From the NCBI RefSeq assembly GCF_001298265.1, contig NZ_LGSZ01000028.1, positions 62,001-126,000 on the forward strand: DNA of 64,000 bases, written 5' to 3'. The stretch's first letter is position 1, and each line of letters begins with the position of its first letter. Under the pieces are notes generated by a model. It had not been told where the DNA came from. It ran no database searches and worked only from the letters and a program-made list of their open reading frames with translations. Both the position numbers and the translations under genes were made by a program. This document shows, piece by piece, positions 18,708-27,374 of this stretch. This DNA comes from Allobosea vaviloviae. GTDB taxonomy: Bacteria > Pseudomonadota > Alphaproteobacteria > Rhizobiales > Beijerinckiaceae.

Positions 18708-19481
18708 TCACTTCTCGACGAAGGCGCGCTCGACGACATAGGTGGCGGGCGTCGAGCTCGAACCTTCGACGAACCCCTTGCCCTCGAGCATGACCTTCAT
18801 GTCAGCGAGCATGGCGGGGCTGCCGCACAGCATCACCCGGTCATGCGCCGCATCGGCGACCGGCAGGCCGAGCGAGGCGAACCAGTCGTCGGAGCCGAAC
18901 AGCTCGGTGACGCGGCCGCGATTGGGATACTCCTCGCGCGTCACGGTGGGGTGATAGATCAGCTGCGCCGCGACCATCTCGCCGATCAGCTCGTCGGCCG
19001 GCAGCTCCTCGCGGATGAAATGCTCATAGGCCAGCTCCGACACCAGCCGGACGCCATGGACGAGCACGACCTTCTCGAACCGCTCATAGGTCGCCGGATC
19101 GCGGATCAGGCTCATGAAGGGCGCCAGACCCGTTCCCGTCGAGAGGAAATACAGGTTGCGGCCGGGCACCAGGTTGTCATGCAGCAGCGTGCCGGTCGCC
19201 TTGCGCCCGATCAGCACCTCGTCACCGGGCACGATCTTCTGGAGCCGCGAGGTCAGCGGCCCGTTCTGCACCTTGATGCTCAGAAACTCGAGCTCTTCGT
19301 CATAGGGCGCGCAGGCCATGCTGTAGGCGCGCAGCAGCGGGCGCCCCTCGACCATCAGGCCGATCATCGCGAACTGTCCGGCCTCGAAGCGGAATGCGGG
19401 ATTGCGGGTGGTGCGGAAGCTGAACAGCGTGTCGTTCCAGTGATGAACCGACAGGACCTTCTCGACATACTGATTGCTCAT
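18708..19481 (-). CDS. fpr: Ferredoxin--NADP reductase
   Basis: 257 residues, the bacterial Fpr length. FAD-binding RAYSMACAPYDEELEF, the phosphate loop NGPLTSRLQKI, the NADP-binding TGTGLAPFMSLI and MLCGSPAMLADMK are visible, with the protein ending VVERAFVEK as in subclass-I bacterial enzymes. It exchanges electrons between NADPH and ferredoxin or flavodoxin. It follows the ferredoxin gene by 45 nt, so the two form an electron-transfer pair. No oxygenase partner is encoded next to them. Confidence 0.95.
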   Translation of the reverse strand: MSNQYVEKVLSVHHWNDTLFSFRTTRNPAFRFEAGQFAMIGLMVEGRPLLRAYSMACAPYDEELEFLSIKVQNGPLTSRLQKIVPGDEVLIGRKATGTLLHDNLVPGRNLYFLSTGTGLAPFMSLIRDPATYERFEKVVLVHGVRLVSELAYEHFIREELPADELIGEMVAAQLIYHPTVTREEYPNRGRVTELFGSDDWFASLGLPVADAAHDRVMLCGSPAMLADMKVMLEGKGFVEGSSSTPATYVVERAFVEK

Positions 19482-19526
19482 GCTCGTTTCTTTCAGTCCG
19501 ACCCGTTGCGTTCCGCGCTTGCGCGA

Positions 19527-19856
19527 TCAGGGTCCGTCTGCGCCGAAGACCATCGCCGATTTGCCTGATCGGCCGCGCCAGTCGTCGGCATCGCCGGGAG
19601 GTTTGCCCTTCTCGCAGATGCGAGGCCACTCCTCCGCGAAGCGCGCGTTGAACGCAAGCCACCGCGTGCCGTCCCTGTCGTCATCGCGACGAATGGCCTG
19701 CGCCGGACAGGCCGGTTCGCAGACGCCGCAATCGATGCACGCGTCGGGATGGATGACGAGCATGGCCTCGCCCTTACGGAAACAATCGACGGGGCAGACG
19801 CTGACGCAATCCATGTAGAGGCAGCGAATGCAGTTTTCCGTGACGACGTAGGGCAT
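19527..19856 (-). CDS. fdxA: Seven-iron ferredoxin (FdxA type)
   Basis: 109 residues. The N-terminal half has [18 protein letters not shown] and [12 protein letters not shown], enough cysteines for a [3Fe-4S] and a [4Fe-4S] cluster in the FdxA pattern; the C-terminal tail is the usual unstructured extension. It is the first gene of a minus-strand run and is divergent from the MocR regulator gene (157-nt shared intergenic region). It probably supplies electrons together with the adjacent reductase; the final acceptor is not evident. Confidence 0.93.
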   Translation of the reverse strand: MPYVVTENCIRCLYMDCVSVCPVDCFRKGEAMLVIHPDACIDCGVCEPACPAQAIRRDDDRDGTRWLAFNARFAEEWPRICEKGKPPGDADDWRGRSGKSAMVFGADGP

Positions 19857-19965
19857 GGGCGTGCGGGGTTCTCATCGGGATCGAGCGCAGGACATCGAGG
19901 CACGGTGGTTTTTGGAAGAACCAGTTAAAGCGGGATCGAGCAGGCCACTTTCGGCGGCCAGCGTC

Positions 19966-20002
19966 TTGACATGGCACGGCGGTTGCTTGGAATTTGTCCA
20001 AG
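19966..20002 (+). promoter_or_regulatory. Candidate promoter and operator of the MocR regulator gene
   Basis: A consensus-like -35 TTGACA lies at 19966-19971, with GAATTT as a possible -10 about 18 nt later. An inverted repeat CTTGG-7-CCAAG overlaps the -10 (19986-20002), and an AGGGAG ribosome-binding site follows before the ATG at 20014. The region is shared with the divergent ferredoxin operon. The regulator may bind here to control both directions (inference). Confidence 0.45.
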
Positions 20003-20013
20003 GGAGCCGTCCG

Positions 20014-21579
20014 ATGCGACACAAGCCGTCCCGCGCCAAATGGTCCGACCTGTTGCACCTGACCTTGGACCAAGGCAGTTCAAGCCCGATTTTCCAGCAG
20101 ATCTATCTCGCCTTGCGCGAGGCGATCGTGGCCAACACGCTGGCGCCCGGCAGCAAATTGCCGTCGAGCCGCGGCCTCGCACTCCGCTTGAAGGTCTCGC
20201 GAACATCCGTGGTCTCGGCCTATGATCAGCTCCTGGCCGAGGGCTATGTCGTCGGCCGCGAGGGCTCGGGCACCTATGTCTCGGACGATGTGCCGGCGGC
20301 CATGGTCACCCCGGCGCGTGTCGCCGGAGCCGACGGCACGGCTCCCCGGCAGATGGTCTCCGTGGCCGGCGCGCGTTACGGCCGCTTCGCTGCGGACCTG
20401 ATACCGCCCGGCAGCCTGCCCTTCGCAGCCGGCTGCTGCTCGGTCGATGCCAAGACCGTCGAGGCCTGGCGGCGGATCGGGGCCGAGCAGATGCGGCGCT
20501 TCGATCCGGTCAATCTCTCCTATGCCGACCCCAGCGGCGAACTGTCCCTGCGCCGGGAAATCGCGGCCTATCTGCGCGCCGCGCGCGCCGTCCAGTGCGA
20601 CGAGGAGCAGATCATTGTGCTCTCGGGCGCGCAACAGGCCATCGACCTGTCGATCCGCACCCTGCTCGATCCGGGCGACCCCGTCTGGATCGAGGACCCC
20701 GGCTACGCTGCGACCCGTGAGGCGCTGGCCGCCGCGGGCGCCAGCCTGGTCCCCGTTCCTGTCGACGAGAACGGGCTCGACGTCGCCGCCGGCATCGCCT
20801 CGGCCGCCCGGGCGCGGGCGGTCTACATCACGCCCTCCCATCAATATCCGACCGGCGCTGCGATGAGCATGGCGCGCCGCCTCGAGCTGCTGGCCTGGGC
20901 CTCTCAGACCGGCGCCTGGATTATCGAAGACGATTACGACAGCGAGTTCCGCTATGCCGGCCGCCCGCTCGCCTCGCTGCAAGGGCTCGATCGGGGTGGC
21001 TGCGTCGTCTATGTCGGTACGCTCAGCAAGGTGCTCTTCCCCGGCATCAGGCTGGGCTTCGCAGTGGTGCCGCACCATCTGATCGATGTCTTTCGCGGCG
21101 CGCGCTTTCTCAGCGACCGCTCGCCGCCGACGCTGCAGCAGGCAATGACGGCGCAGTTCATGCGGCAGGGCTTCCTGACCAGCCATATCCGGCGCATGCG
21201 CCAGCGCTACAAGGAGGCCCGCGACGTCGTCGTCGAGGCGATCGCGCGGCATCTGGGCGACCTCGTCGACATCGAGGTGCCCGAATGCGGCATTCAGCTC
21301 GTGATCCATTTTCGCGACGGGCTGTCCGACATCGCCGTTGCCGAAGCGGCGCGGCGGCAGGGCATCATCGTCAAGCCGGTCAGCCCGCATTACGTCGCCG
21401 CTCGACCGCGGCAGGGGCTCGTCCTCGGCTATTCCGGCTTCGACAACCACAAGCTGCGTGCCGCCGCGGCCGAACTCGGGCGCATCGCCCGCTGCGTCGC
21501 AGATCGCGGGAGCGAAGCCGGGTCCGGTTCGGGAGCCACCCAAGATCCCACTCTGGCGAAAGCGTCGCTAAGCGGCTGA
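20014..21579 (+). CDS. MocR-type regulator (GntR helix-turn-helix fused to aminotransferase-like domain)
   Basis: 521 residues. The N-terminal winged helix (about 20-90) reads IFQQIYLALREAIV through KVSRTSVVSAYDQLLAEGY and GREGSGTYV. The rest is a type-I aminotransferase fold with the PLP lysine K339 in GTLSKVLFPG and the DDYDSEFRY motif. Such proteins (GabR, PdxR, TauR) sense an amine or amino acid through PLP and regulate a neighbouring, usually divergent, operon. Here the divergent genes are ferredoxin, ferredoxin reductase, YggS, peptidases and the peptide importer. ATG 20014 follows AGGGAG; a longer frame from 19855 would run into the promoter. Confidence 0.92.
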   Translation: MRHKPSRAKWSDLLHLTLDQGSSSPIFQQIYLALREAIVANTLAPGSKLPSSRGLALRLKVSRTSVVSAYDQLLAEGYVVGREGSGTYVSDDVPAAMVTPARVAGADGTAPRQMVSVAGARYGRFAADLIPPGSLPFAAGCCSVDAKTVEAWRRIGAEQMRRFDPVNLSYADPSGELSLRREIAAYLRAARAVQCDEEQIIVLSGAQQAIDLSIRTLLDPGDPVWIEDPGYAATREALAAAGASLVPVPVDENGLDVAAGIASAARARAVYITPSHQYPTGAAMSMARRLELLAWASQTGAWIIEDDYDSEFRYAGRPLASLQGLDRGGCVVYVGTLSKVLFPGIRLGFAVVPHHLIDVFRGARFLSDRSPPTLQQAMTAQFMRQGFLTSHIRRMRQRYKEARDVVVEAIARHLGDLVDIEVPECGIQLVIHFRDGLSDIAVAEAARRQGIIVKPVSPHYVAARPRQGLVLGYSGFDNHKLRAAAAELGRIARCVADRGSEAGSGSGATQDPTLAKASLSG

Positions 21580-21583
21580 ACGC

Positions 21584-21958
21584 TCAGACGCTTAGCCGCG
21601 TCACATAGTGCTTCAGCATGGTCTCGACGACCTGCCAGCGGCCTGTGAAGCCGGGCTCCATCACCATCGCGTCGCCCGCTCGCAACGTCATCGGTGCGCC
21701 GCCCTCGGGCGTGACCTCGACGATGCCCGATATCACGTGGAAGAACTCCCAGTGCTCGAACCGGAAGGCGAAGACGCCTTGCGTCGACTGCCAGAGGCCC
21801 GACGAGGTCGTCACGCCGCCTTCCTCCGCCAGGTAATGCCGCCAGTTCCGGCATTGCGGATCGCCCTCGACGACGTGGAAACCGCGCGGCCGGACATAGC
21901 CCTCCATGGGTGGTCCTGAGGGTGCGGCAGGCACCAACTGGGAAAGCGACGCACCCAT
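21584..21958 (-). CDS. Cupin domain protein (DUF861/cupin_3 type)
   Basis: 124 residues. The single cupin barrel contains GLWQSTQGVFAFRFEHWEFFHVISGIVEVTPEGG and MTLRAGDAMVMEPGFTGRWQVVE, the pattern of the ureidoglycine-aminohydrolase-like cupin_3 family. Its function is not predictable from sequence. The ATG at 21958 is chosen; a downstream ATG (MEGYVRPRG) is possible. It converges with the MocR gene (4-nt gap) and is divergent from the orphan binding-protein gene at 22194, with 235 nt between them in which I see no further gene. Confidence 0.72.
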   Translation of the reverse strand: MGASLSQLVPAAPSGPPMEGYVRPRGFHVVEGDPQCRNWRHYLAEEGGVTTSSGLWQSTQGVFAFRFEHWEFFHVISGIVEVTPEGGAPMTLRAGDAMVMEPGFTGRWQVVETMLKHYVTRLSV

Positions 21959-22193
21959 TTCACTGCCCCCGCCTCGGTCGCTCGGCAGGCGATTGTCCGC
22001 GCGAAAAGCGACCGGGACAGGTCCACTCCCAAAGCATCGAAGAGGCCACTCCGCCCGATGGCCGACGTGGTCATGCCGCGTCGCAAAAAGTGGTTCTTTC
22101 AAACGCCTCCAGCCACGGCGGACGCTGAGCCCGATCAACCGGCACCAGTTGTGGCCAGCCGGTCAGGTTATGCGCAACCGTTGGGAGGCCTCC

Positions 22194-23777
22194 GTGATCA
22201 GCCGCCGTACAGCCCTCAAATTCGCCGCAGCCTCGCTGCTCCCCGCCCCTGCCTTTGCCCAGACGGAACGCTCGCGCACGCTCAAGCTCGTGCCGCAGGC
22301 CGCGCTCTCCGTGCTCGACCCGATCTGGACCACGGCCGCCGGCACGCAGAACCACGGCTACCACATCTTCGACACGCTCTACGGCCTGAACGCGAAGTTC
22401 GAGCCCCTGCCCCAGATGGCAGCCGGACATACCACCTCGAGCGACGGGCTGGTCTGGGAGATCAGGCTGCGCGACGGGCTGAAATTCCATGACGGCGAGC
22501 CGGTTCGCGCCGTCGATTGCGTGGCCAGCCTGAAGCGCTGGGCAGCGCGCGATGCGCTCGGCCAATTGCTCGCGGCCACGGTCGACGAGTGGCAGGTCAA
22601 GGACGACAAGACCTTCGCGATCCGGCTGAAGCAGCGCTTTCCGCTGATGCTCTACGCCCTCGCCAAGCCGGCGACAAACGTACCCTTCATCATGCCCGCG
22701 CGGATCGCCGCGACCGATCCGATGAAGCAGGTCACCGAGATGGTGGGCTCGGGCCCCTATCGCTTCCTCGCCGACCAATACATGGCCGGCCAACGCGCGG
22801 TCTACGCCAGGTTCGACGGCTATGTGCCCCGGCAGGAGGCGCCCGAACGCACCTCCGGCGGCAAGGTGGCGCATGTCGAGCGCGTCGAATGGACGGCGAT
22901 CCCCGACAGCGCCACCGCGCTCGCGGCCCTTCAGACAGGCGAGGTCGACTGGTGGGAGCAGGTCCTGCCCGACATGATCTCGATCTTGAAGAAGGACGCC
23001 AACATCAAGGTCGGCAATGGCGACCCCAACGGCTATGTTGGTCTGATCCGCTTCAACAGCTCGCAGGCGCCGTTCAACAACGCCAAGCTGCGCCTGGCCG
23101 TGCTCTCGGCGGTGAATCAGGTGGATTACATGGGCGCCGTCACCGACAACGACCCCAGCGCCTACACGCTGTGCAAGTCGTTCCTGCCCTGCGGCACGCC
23201 CTATGGCATCACCCCGACCAAGAACCACATATCAGACAAACCCGACCTGGCCGCCGCCAAGGGGCTGGTCAAGGAATCCGGCTACAACGGCGAGAAGATC
23301 GTCGTCATCAATCCCGCCGATTTCCCCACGATCCGCCCGATGGGCCAGATCACGCATGAGTTGCTGCGCTCGCTCGGGCTGAATTCCGAACTGGTCGAGA
23401 CCGATTGGGGCACCGTGCTGCAGCGGCGCGGCAACCGCGAATCCGTCGAAAAGGGCGGCTGGAGCATCTTCCACACCTGGTGGCAGGCGATCGGCATCAC
23501 CACCCCGGCGACATCAGGCTATATCCGCGGCCAGGGCGCGGGCGGCTGGTTCGGCTGGTACGGCAACGCCGCCGTCGAGGATCTGACGAAGCGCTGGCTC
23601 GCCGCCGAAACCGAAGCCGAGCGCGCCACGCTCGCCGCCGGCATCCAGAACATCGTCGCGGAGGATGTGCCCGCCGTGCCGCTGGGCGTCTTCAACATCC
23701 GCACGGCCTACCGGGCCAACATCTCCGGCATCGTCGAAGGCTGCGCGCCCTTCCCCTGGAACGTCAGGCGCGTCTGA
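22194..23777 (+). CDS. Orphan peptide ABC transporter substrate-binding protein (SBP family 5), Tat-type signal
   Basis: 527 residues. ISRRTALKFAAASLLPAPAFAQ is a twin-arginine signal, so the protein is exported folded. Mature-domain landmarks KFHDGEPVRAVDCVASL, GSGPYRFLADQYM and HTWWQAIGITTPATSG place it in the family-5 peptide-binding proteins. It has no permease or ATPase gene beside it. Its sequence around LDPIWTTAAGTQNHGYHIFDTLYG matches the binding protein at 12263-13831, so it may feed that importer. The GTG start has a strong GGGAGG site 5 nt upstream; an in-frame ATG at 22170 would add eight residues. Confidence 0.9.
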   Translation: MISRRTALKFAAASLLPAPAFAQTERSRTLKLVPQAALSVLDPIWTTAAGTQNHGYHIFDTLYGLNAKFEPLPQMAAGHTTSSDGLVWEIRLRDGLKFHDGEPVRAVDCVASLKRWAARDALGQLLAATVDEWQVKDDKTFAIRLKQRFPLMLYALAKPATNVPFIMPARIAATDPMKQVTEMVGSGPYRFLADQYMAGQRAVYARFDGYVPRQEAPERTSGGKVAHVERVEWTAIPDSATALAALQTGEVDWWEQVLPDMISILKKDANIKVGNGDPNGYVGLIRFNSSQAPFNNAKLRLAVLSAVNQVDYMGAVTDNDPSAYTLCKSFLPCGTPYGITPTKNHISDKPDLAAAKGLVKESGYNGEKIVVINPADFPTIRPMGQITHELLRSLGLNSELVETDWGTVLQRRGNRESVEKGGWSIFHTWWQAIGITTPATSGYIRGQGAGGWFGWYGNAAVEDLTKRWLAAETEAERATLAAGIQNIVAEDVPAVPLGVFNIRTAYRANISGIVEGCAPFPWNVRRV

Positions 23778-23840
23778 GAGCCCGCTCGCGGCGGGTCGCG
23801 AAGTGGCCCGCCGCACACCCGACAAGTGGTCATTGCACTT

Positions 23841-23855
23841 GGTTCGGTTCGAACC
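23841..23855. promoter_or_regulatory. Palindrome upstream of the molybdopterin oxidoreductase gene
   Basis: GGTTCG and CGAACC arms with a 3-nt spacer lie 59 nt before the oxidoreductase ATG, in the 137-nt gap after the orphan binding-protein gene. It could be an operator or a short hairpin; no T-run follows. Confidence 0.3.
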
Positions 23856-23914
23856 CTGAGATCAACTTTCGCACGCCCGGAACATGTCCGCGGCTGGCGG
23901 ATCGAGGATGCCTG

Positions 23915-25945
23915 ATGAAGACCGTACGCGTAGCTTGCGCCCATGACTGCCCCGACATGTGCTCCCTGATCGCCCAGGTCGACGGCGACAGGATCACCAA
24001 GATCTCCGGCGATCCGGACCAGCCCTTCACCGCCGGCTTCGCCTGCGCCAAGGTCAATCGCGATGCCGAGCTGGTGCATTCGCCCGAGCGCCTGAAGACC
24101 CCGCTGCGCCGCACCGGCCCCAAGGGCTCGCGCCAGTTCGAGGCCGTCTCCTGGGAGGAGGCGCTCGACGAGATCGAGGCGAAGTGGAAGGCGATCATCG
24201 CGCAATCCGGCCCGCTGGCTCTGCTCGGCTACGCCTACAGCGCCCATCAGGGCCAGATGAACCGCCACATCGTCAACGGCCTGTTCTACGCCATGGGCAC
24301 CAGCCGCCTGCAGGCCGGCACGGTCTGCGACAGCTGCTGCGAGACCGCCTGGGATCTGACGCTCGGTCCGGTCGGCGGCGCGGACCCCGAATCCGTCGTC
24401 GATTCCGATCTCGTCATCGCCTGGGGTTGCGACCTGATGGCGGTGAACGTGCATTTCTGGGCCAAGCTCGAGATCGCTCGCAAGCGTGGCGTCCAGGTCG
24501 TGGTCATCGACCCGCGCCGCAGCCGCACCGCTGTCAGCGCTGACTGGCACCTGCCGATCCGCATCGGCACGGATGCGGCGCTCGCGCTGGGCATCGTCCA
24601 TATCCTCGTGCGCGACGGCCTCTGCGACCGGGCTTATCTCGCGGCGAACACACTGGGCTTCGACCAATGGGAGCGCGAGACGGTGCCGCGCTTCACGCCC
24701 GATTACGTCTCCGACGTCACGGGCCTGCCCGTGGCCGACATCGAGAAGCTCGCGGCAATGTATGGCGCGGCGAAACGCTCCTTCATCCGCATCGGCGAGG
24801 GCATGACGCGGCTCGCCCGCGGCGGCCAGGCGCTGCGCGCGGTTGCCACCTTGCCGGCCGTGACCGGCGCCTATGGCCGGCCGGGCGGAGGCGCCCTGCT
24901 GCTGACCGCCGGCTCGATGGACTTCAACTTCTCGGCCGTCCGCAAGCCGTCGGGCCCCGCCGCCACGCGGCTCGTCAACCAGACCCTGCTTGGCCGCGAA
25001 CTGCTGGAGATGAACGATCCGCCGCTGCGCGCGCTCTTCATCGCCGCCAACAACCCGGCCGTGACCTGCCCGGAAGCCGGCAAGGTCCGCGAAGGCCTCG
25101 CGCGCGGGGACCTCTTCACCGTCGTCCACGACCCGTTCATGACCGATACGGCGGCCTATGCCGACATCGTCCTGCCGGCGACGACCTATCTCGAAACCGA
25201 GGATTTCTACCGCGGCTACGGCAATTACTACATGCAGTATTCGCCGGCGGCGGTCGCGCCGCAGGGCGAGGCCTGGTCCAATTTCCGCCTCGCCCAGGAG
25301 CTCGCCCGGCGCATGGGCGTCGTCGATCCGGTCTTCGCGAAGACGCAGAAGGAAATCCTGCCGGAATTCTTCAGGGGCTCGACCGGCGCGGTCGCGGCCG
25401 TCGAGCCGTCGAGCCTGTTTGATGGCGTTCCTGTGAAGGCCGCCCCTCCAGCCGGCCAGAGCTTCGCCACCCCGTCCGGCAAGCTCGAGATCTATTCCCA
25501 GGCGCTCGCCGACCAGGGCGTCCCGCCGATGCCGGACTGGCAGCCCGACGAGCAGGAGGTCGCCGACGCCGGGAAATGGCCGCTGCGCCTGCTGACCGCC
25601 CCCTCCTATTTCCAGCCCCACACCGCCTTCTCCGGCGTCGCCTTCCTGCGCCAGCGCGAGGGCGAGCCCTTCTGCGTGCTGCACCCGCAGGACGCCGCGC
25701 AGCGCGGACTGGCGAACGGTGCCAAGGTCAGGCTGTTCAACGAGCGGGCAGCCATCGGCCTGCTGCTCAAAGTGGCCGACGACGTGCAGCCAGGCGTCAT
25801 TCTCGTGCCCGGACAGCGCCCCGGCACGGAAGCCGTCGACGGCACCGTCAACATGCTCTGCTCCGATCGCCTGACCGACATTGGCGAAGGCGCCTCCTAT
25901 CAGAGCACCTTCCTGGATGTCGAAGCCTGGGAGACGCGCGCCTGA
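23915..25945 (+). CDS. Molybdopterin oxidoreductase with N-terminal Fe-S cluster (DMSO reductase superfamily)
   Basis: 676 residues. CAHDCPDMCSL near the N-terminus with a later GFACAK cysteine gives a four-cysteine set for a [4Fe-4S] cluster. The catalytic core has the molybdopterin-binding segments AGTVCDSCCETAWDLTLG and VIDPRRSRTA, and the C-terminal molydopterin dinucleotide-binding domain contains HPQDAAQRGLANGAKVRLFN. There is no Tat signal, so it is cytoplasmic. Substrate and electron partner are unknown; no electron-transfer or membrane-anchor subunit gene is adjacent. It is followed after 31 nt by an amidase gene on the same strand, hinting at a shared role on an amide or N-heterocycle (inference). 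Confidence 0.9.
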   Translation: MKTVRVACAHDCPDMCSLIAQVDGDRITKISGDPDQPFTAGFACAKVNRDAELVHSPERLKTPLRRTGPKGSRQFEAVSWEEALDEIEAKWKAIIAQSGPLALLGYAYSAHQGQMNRHIVNGLFYAMGTSRLQAGTVCDSCCETAWDLTLGPVGGADPESVVDSDLVIAWGCDLMAVNVHFWAKLEIARKRGVQVVVIDPRRSRTAVSADWHLPIRIGTDAALALGIVHILVRDGLCDRAYLAANTLGFDQWERETVPRFTPDYVSDVTGLPVADIEKLAAMYGAAKRSFIRIGEGMTRLARGGQALRAVATLPAVTGAYGRPGGGALLLTAGSMDFNFSAVRKPSGPAATRLVNQTLLGRELLEMNDPPLRALFIAANNPAVTCPEAGKVREGLARGDLFTVVHDPFMTDTAAYADIVLPATTYLETEDFYRGYGNYYMQYSPAAVAPQGEAWSNFRLAQELARRMGVVDPVFAKTQKEILPEFFRGSTGAVAAVEPSSLFDGVPVKAAPPAGQSFATPSGKLEIYSQALADQGVPPMPDWQPDEQEVADAGKWPLRLLTAPSYFQPHTAFSGVAFLRQREGEPFCVLHPQDAAQRGLANGAKVRLFNERAAIGLLLKVADDVQPGVILVPGQRPGTEAVDGTVNMLCSDRLTDIGEGASYQSTFLDVEAWETRA

Positions 25946-25976
25946 AGCCGGGCGCGGCAAGCAGCGGAAACCCGAC

Positions 25977-27374
25977 ATGAGCACGGCCGGACAGCTCGCC
26001 ACCCTCTCTGCTCATGACATGGCCGCCCTGGTGCGTGACAAGCGCGCCTCCCCGGTCGAGATCGTCGAGGATGTGCTCGCCCGCATCGCCGCGCGCGAAC
26101 CGCGCCTCAACGCCTTCGTGGCGCTCGACGCCGAAGGCGCCCGCGCCGCCGCCCGCGAGGCGGAAGCTGCCGTCATGCGCGGTGACACGCTCGGCCCCCT
26201 GCATGGCGTGCCGGTCACCATCAAGGACGTCCAGGCTGTCGCCGGCCTGCCGACCCGGCGCGGCTCGCGCTTGTCCGACCCGTCGCCGGCGACCGCCGAC
26301 GCACCCGCCGTTGCGCGGCTGCGCGCCGCTGGTGCCGTGATCCTCGGCAAGACCACCACGACCGAGCAAGGCTGGACGGCCGTCAGCGAGAACCCGCTGA
26401 CGGGCGCGACCGACAATCCATGGAAGCCGGGCTACACGGCCGGCGGCTCCTCGTCGGGCGCGGCCGCGCTCGCCGCCGCAGGCTGCGGCCCGCTGCATCT
26501 TGGCACCGACGGTGCGGGCTCCGTGCGCCTGCCGGCGCATTTCTGCGGCGTCGTCGGCTTCAAGCCGACCTTCGGCATGGTGCCTTATGTGCCGGTGCCC
26601 AACAATGGAGCGCTGTCTCATATCGGCCCGATCGCCCGCGATCCCGCCGATGCCGAACTGATGCTGGAGGTGATGGCGGGAGCCCATCCCGCCGACCACA
26701 CCACCCTGCCCGGCGGCTTCCGGCGCGATCCCGCAAGCCATGATCTCACCGGCCTGCGGATCGCCTACAGCCCCGATCTCGGCCATGCGCGGGTCGATCC
26801 CGACATCGCCATGCAGGTCGAGGCCGCTGCCTGCGTCTTCGAGGCGCTGGGTGCCCGCGTCGAACTCACCACCCCGGCTTGGGGCCCGCTCGGTCCCGAC
26901 CTGATCCGAGGGCTGTGGGGCCCGCCGCTCCTGCCCTATCGCCCGGCCGACGATCGGACGGAAGCTGCCATGGATCCGGGCTTCGTCGCCTGCTTGCGCG
27001 AAACCGGCCAGGCCTCCTGGCGCGACCTGCATGCCGCGCAGTCGCGCCGGCACGCCTATGCCGGCGCGGTCGGGCCCTGGTTCGCCGAGGGCTGGGACCT
27101 GCTGCTGACGCCCTCCGCCTCGGTCGCCGCCTTTCCGCATGGCCGTCAGGTGCCGGACCACTGGCCGCCGCATGCGTGGGACTGGCTGGTCTGGGCGGAG
27201 TTCTCCTACCCGTTCAACCTCGCCCATTGCCCGGCGGTCTCGGTGCCCTGCGGGCTGACGCCGGAGGGCTTGCCCGTAGGCCTGCAGATCGTCGGCCCGC
27301 GCCTGTCAGACCCGCTGGTGATGCGCGCCGCCCGCGCGTTCCTCGACGCGCGGCCCTTTGCGCCGCTGCACTAG
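25977..27374 (+). CDS. Amidase (amidase-signature family)
   Basis: 465 residues. The Ser-cisSer-Lys machinery is present: K83 in VTIKDVQ, GGSSSGAAAL about 156-164, and the nucleophile S182 in GTDGAGSVRLP. The C-terminal CPAVSVPCGLTPEGLPVGLQIVGP is typical. Members hydrolyse amides, including amino-acid amides and acyl conjugates, and also include GatA-like proteins; with no gatB/C nearby this is a catabolic amidase. It lies 31 nt downstream of the molybdopterin oxidoreductase gene. Its stop overlaps the convergent FAD oxidoreductase stop by 4 nt. Confidence 0.9.
   Translation: MSTAGQLATLSAHDMAALVRDKRASPVEIVEDVLARIAAREPRLNAFVALDAEGARAAAREAEAAVMRGDTLGPLHGVPVTIKDVQAVAGLPTRRGSRLSDPSPATADAPAVARLRAAGAVILGKTTTTEQGWTAVSENPLTGATDNPWKPGYTAGGSSSGAAALAAAGCGPLHLGTDGAGSVRLPAHFCGVVGFKPTFGMVPYVPVPNNGALSHIGPIARDPADAELMLEVMAGAHPADHTTLPGGFRRDPASHDLTGLRIAYSPDLGHARVDPDIAMQVEAAACVFEALGARVELTTPAWGPLGPDLIRGLWGPPLLPYRPADDRTEAAMDPGFVACLRETGQASWRDLHAAQSRRHAYAGAVGPWFAEGWDLLLTPSASVAAFPHGRQVPDHWPPHAWDWLVWAEFSYPFNLAHCPAVSVPCGLTPEGLPVGLQIVGPRLSDPLVMRAARAFLDARPFAPLH

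Noticed and set aside
20063-20075. CCTTGGACCAAGG palindrome within the MocR gene as a second operator
   Set aside because: It is inside the coding sequence for conserved residues and may be chance, although it resembles the promoter inverted repeat.
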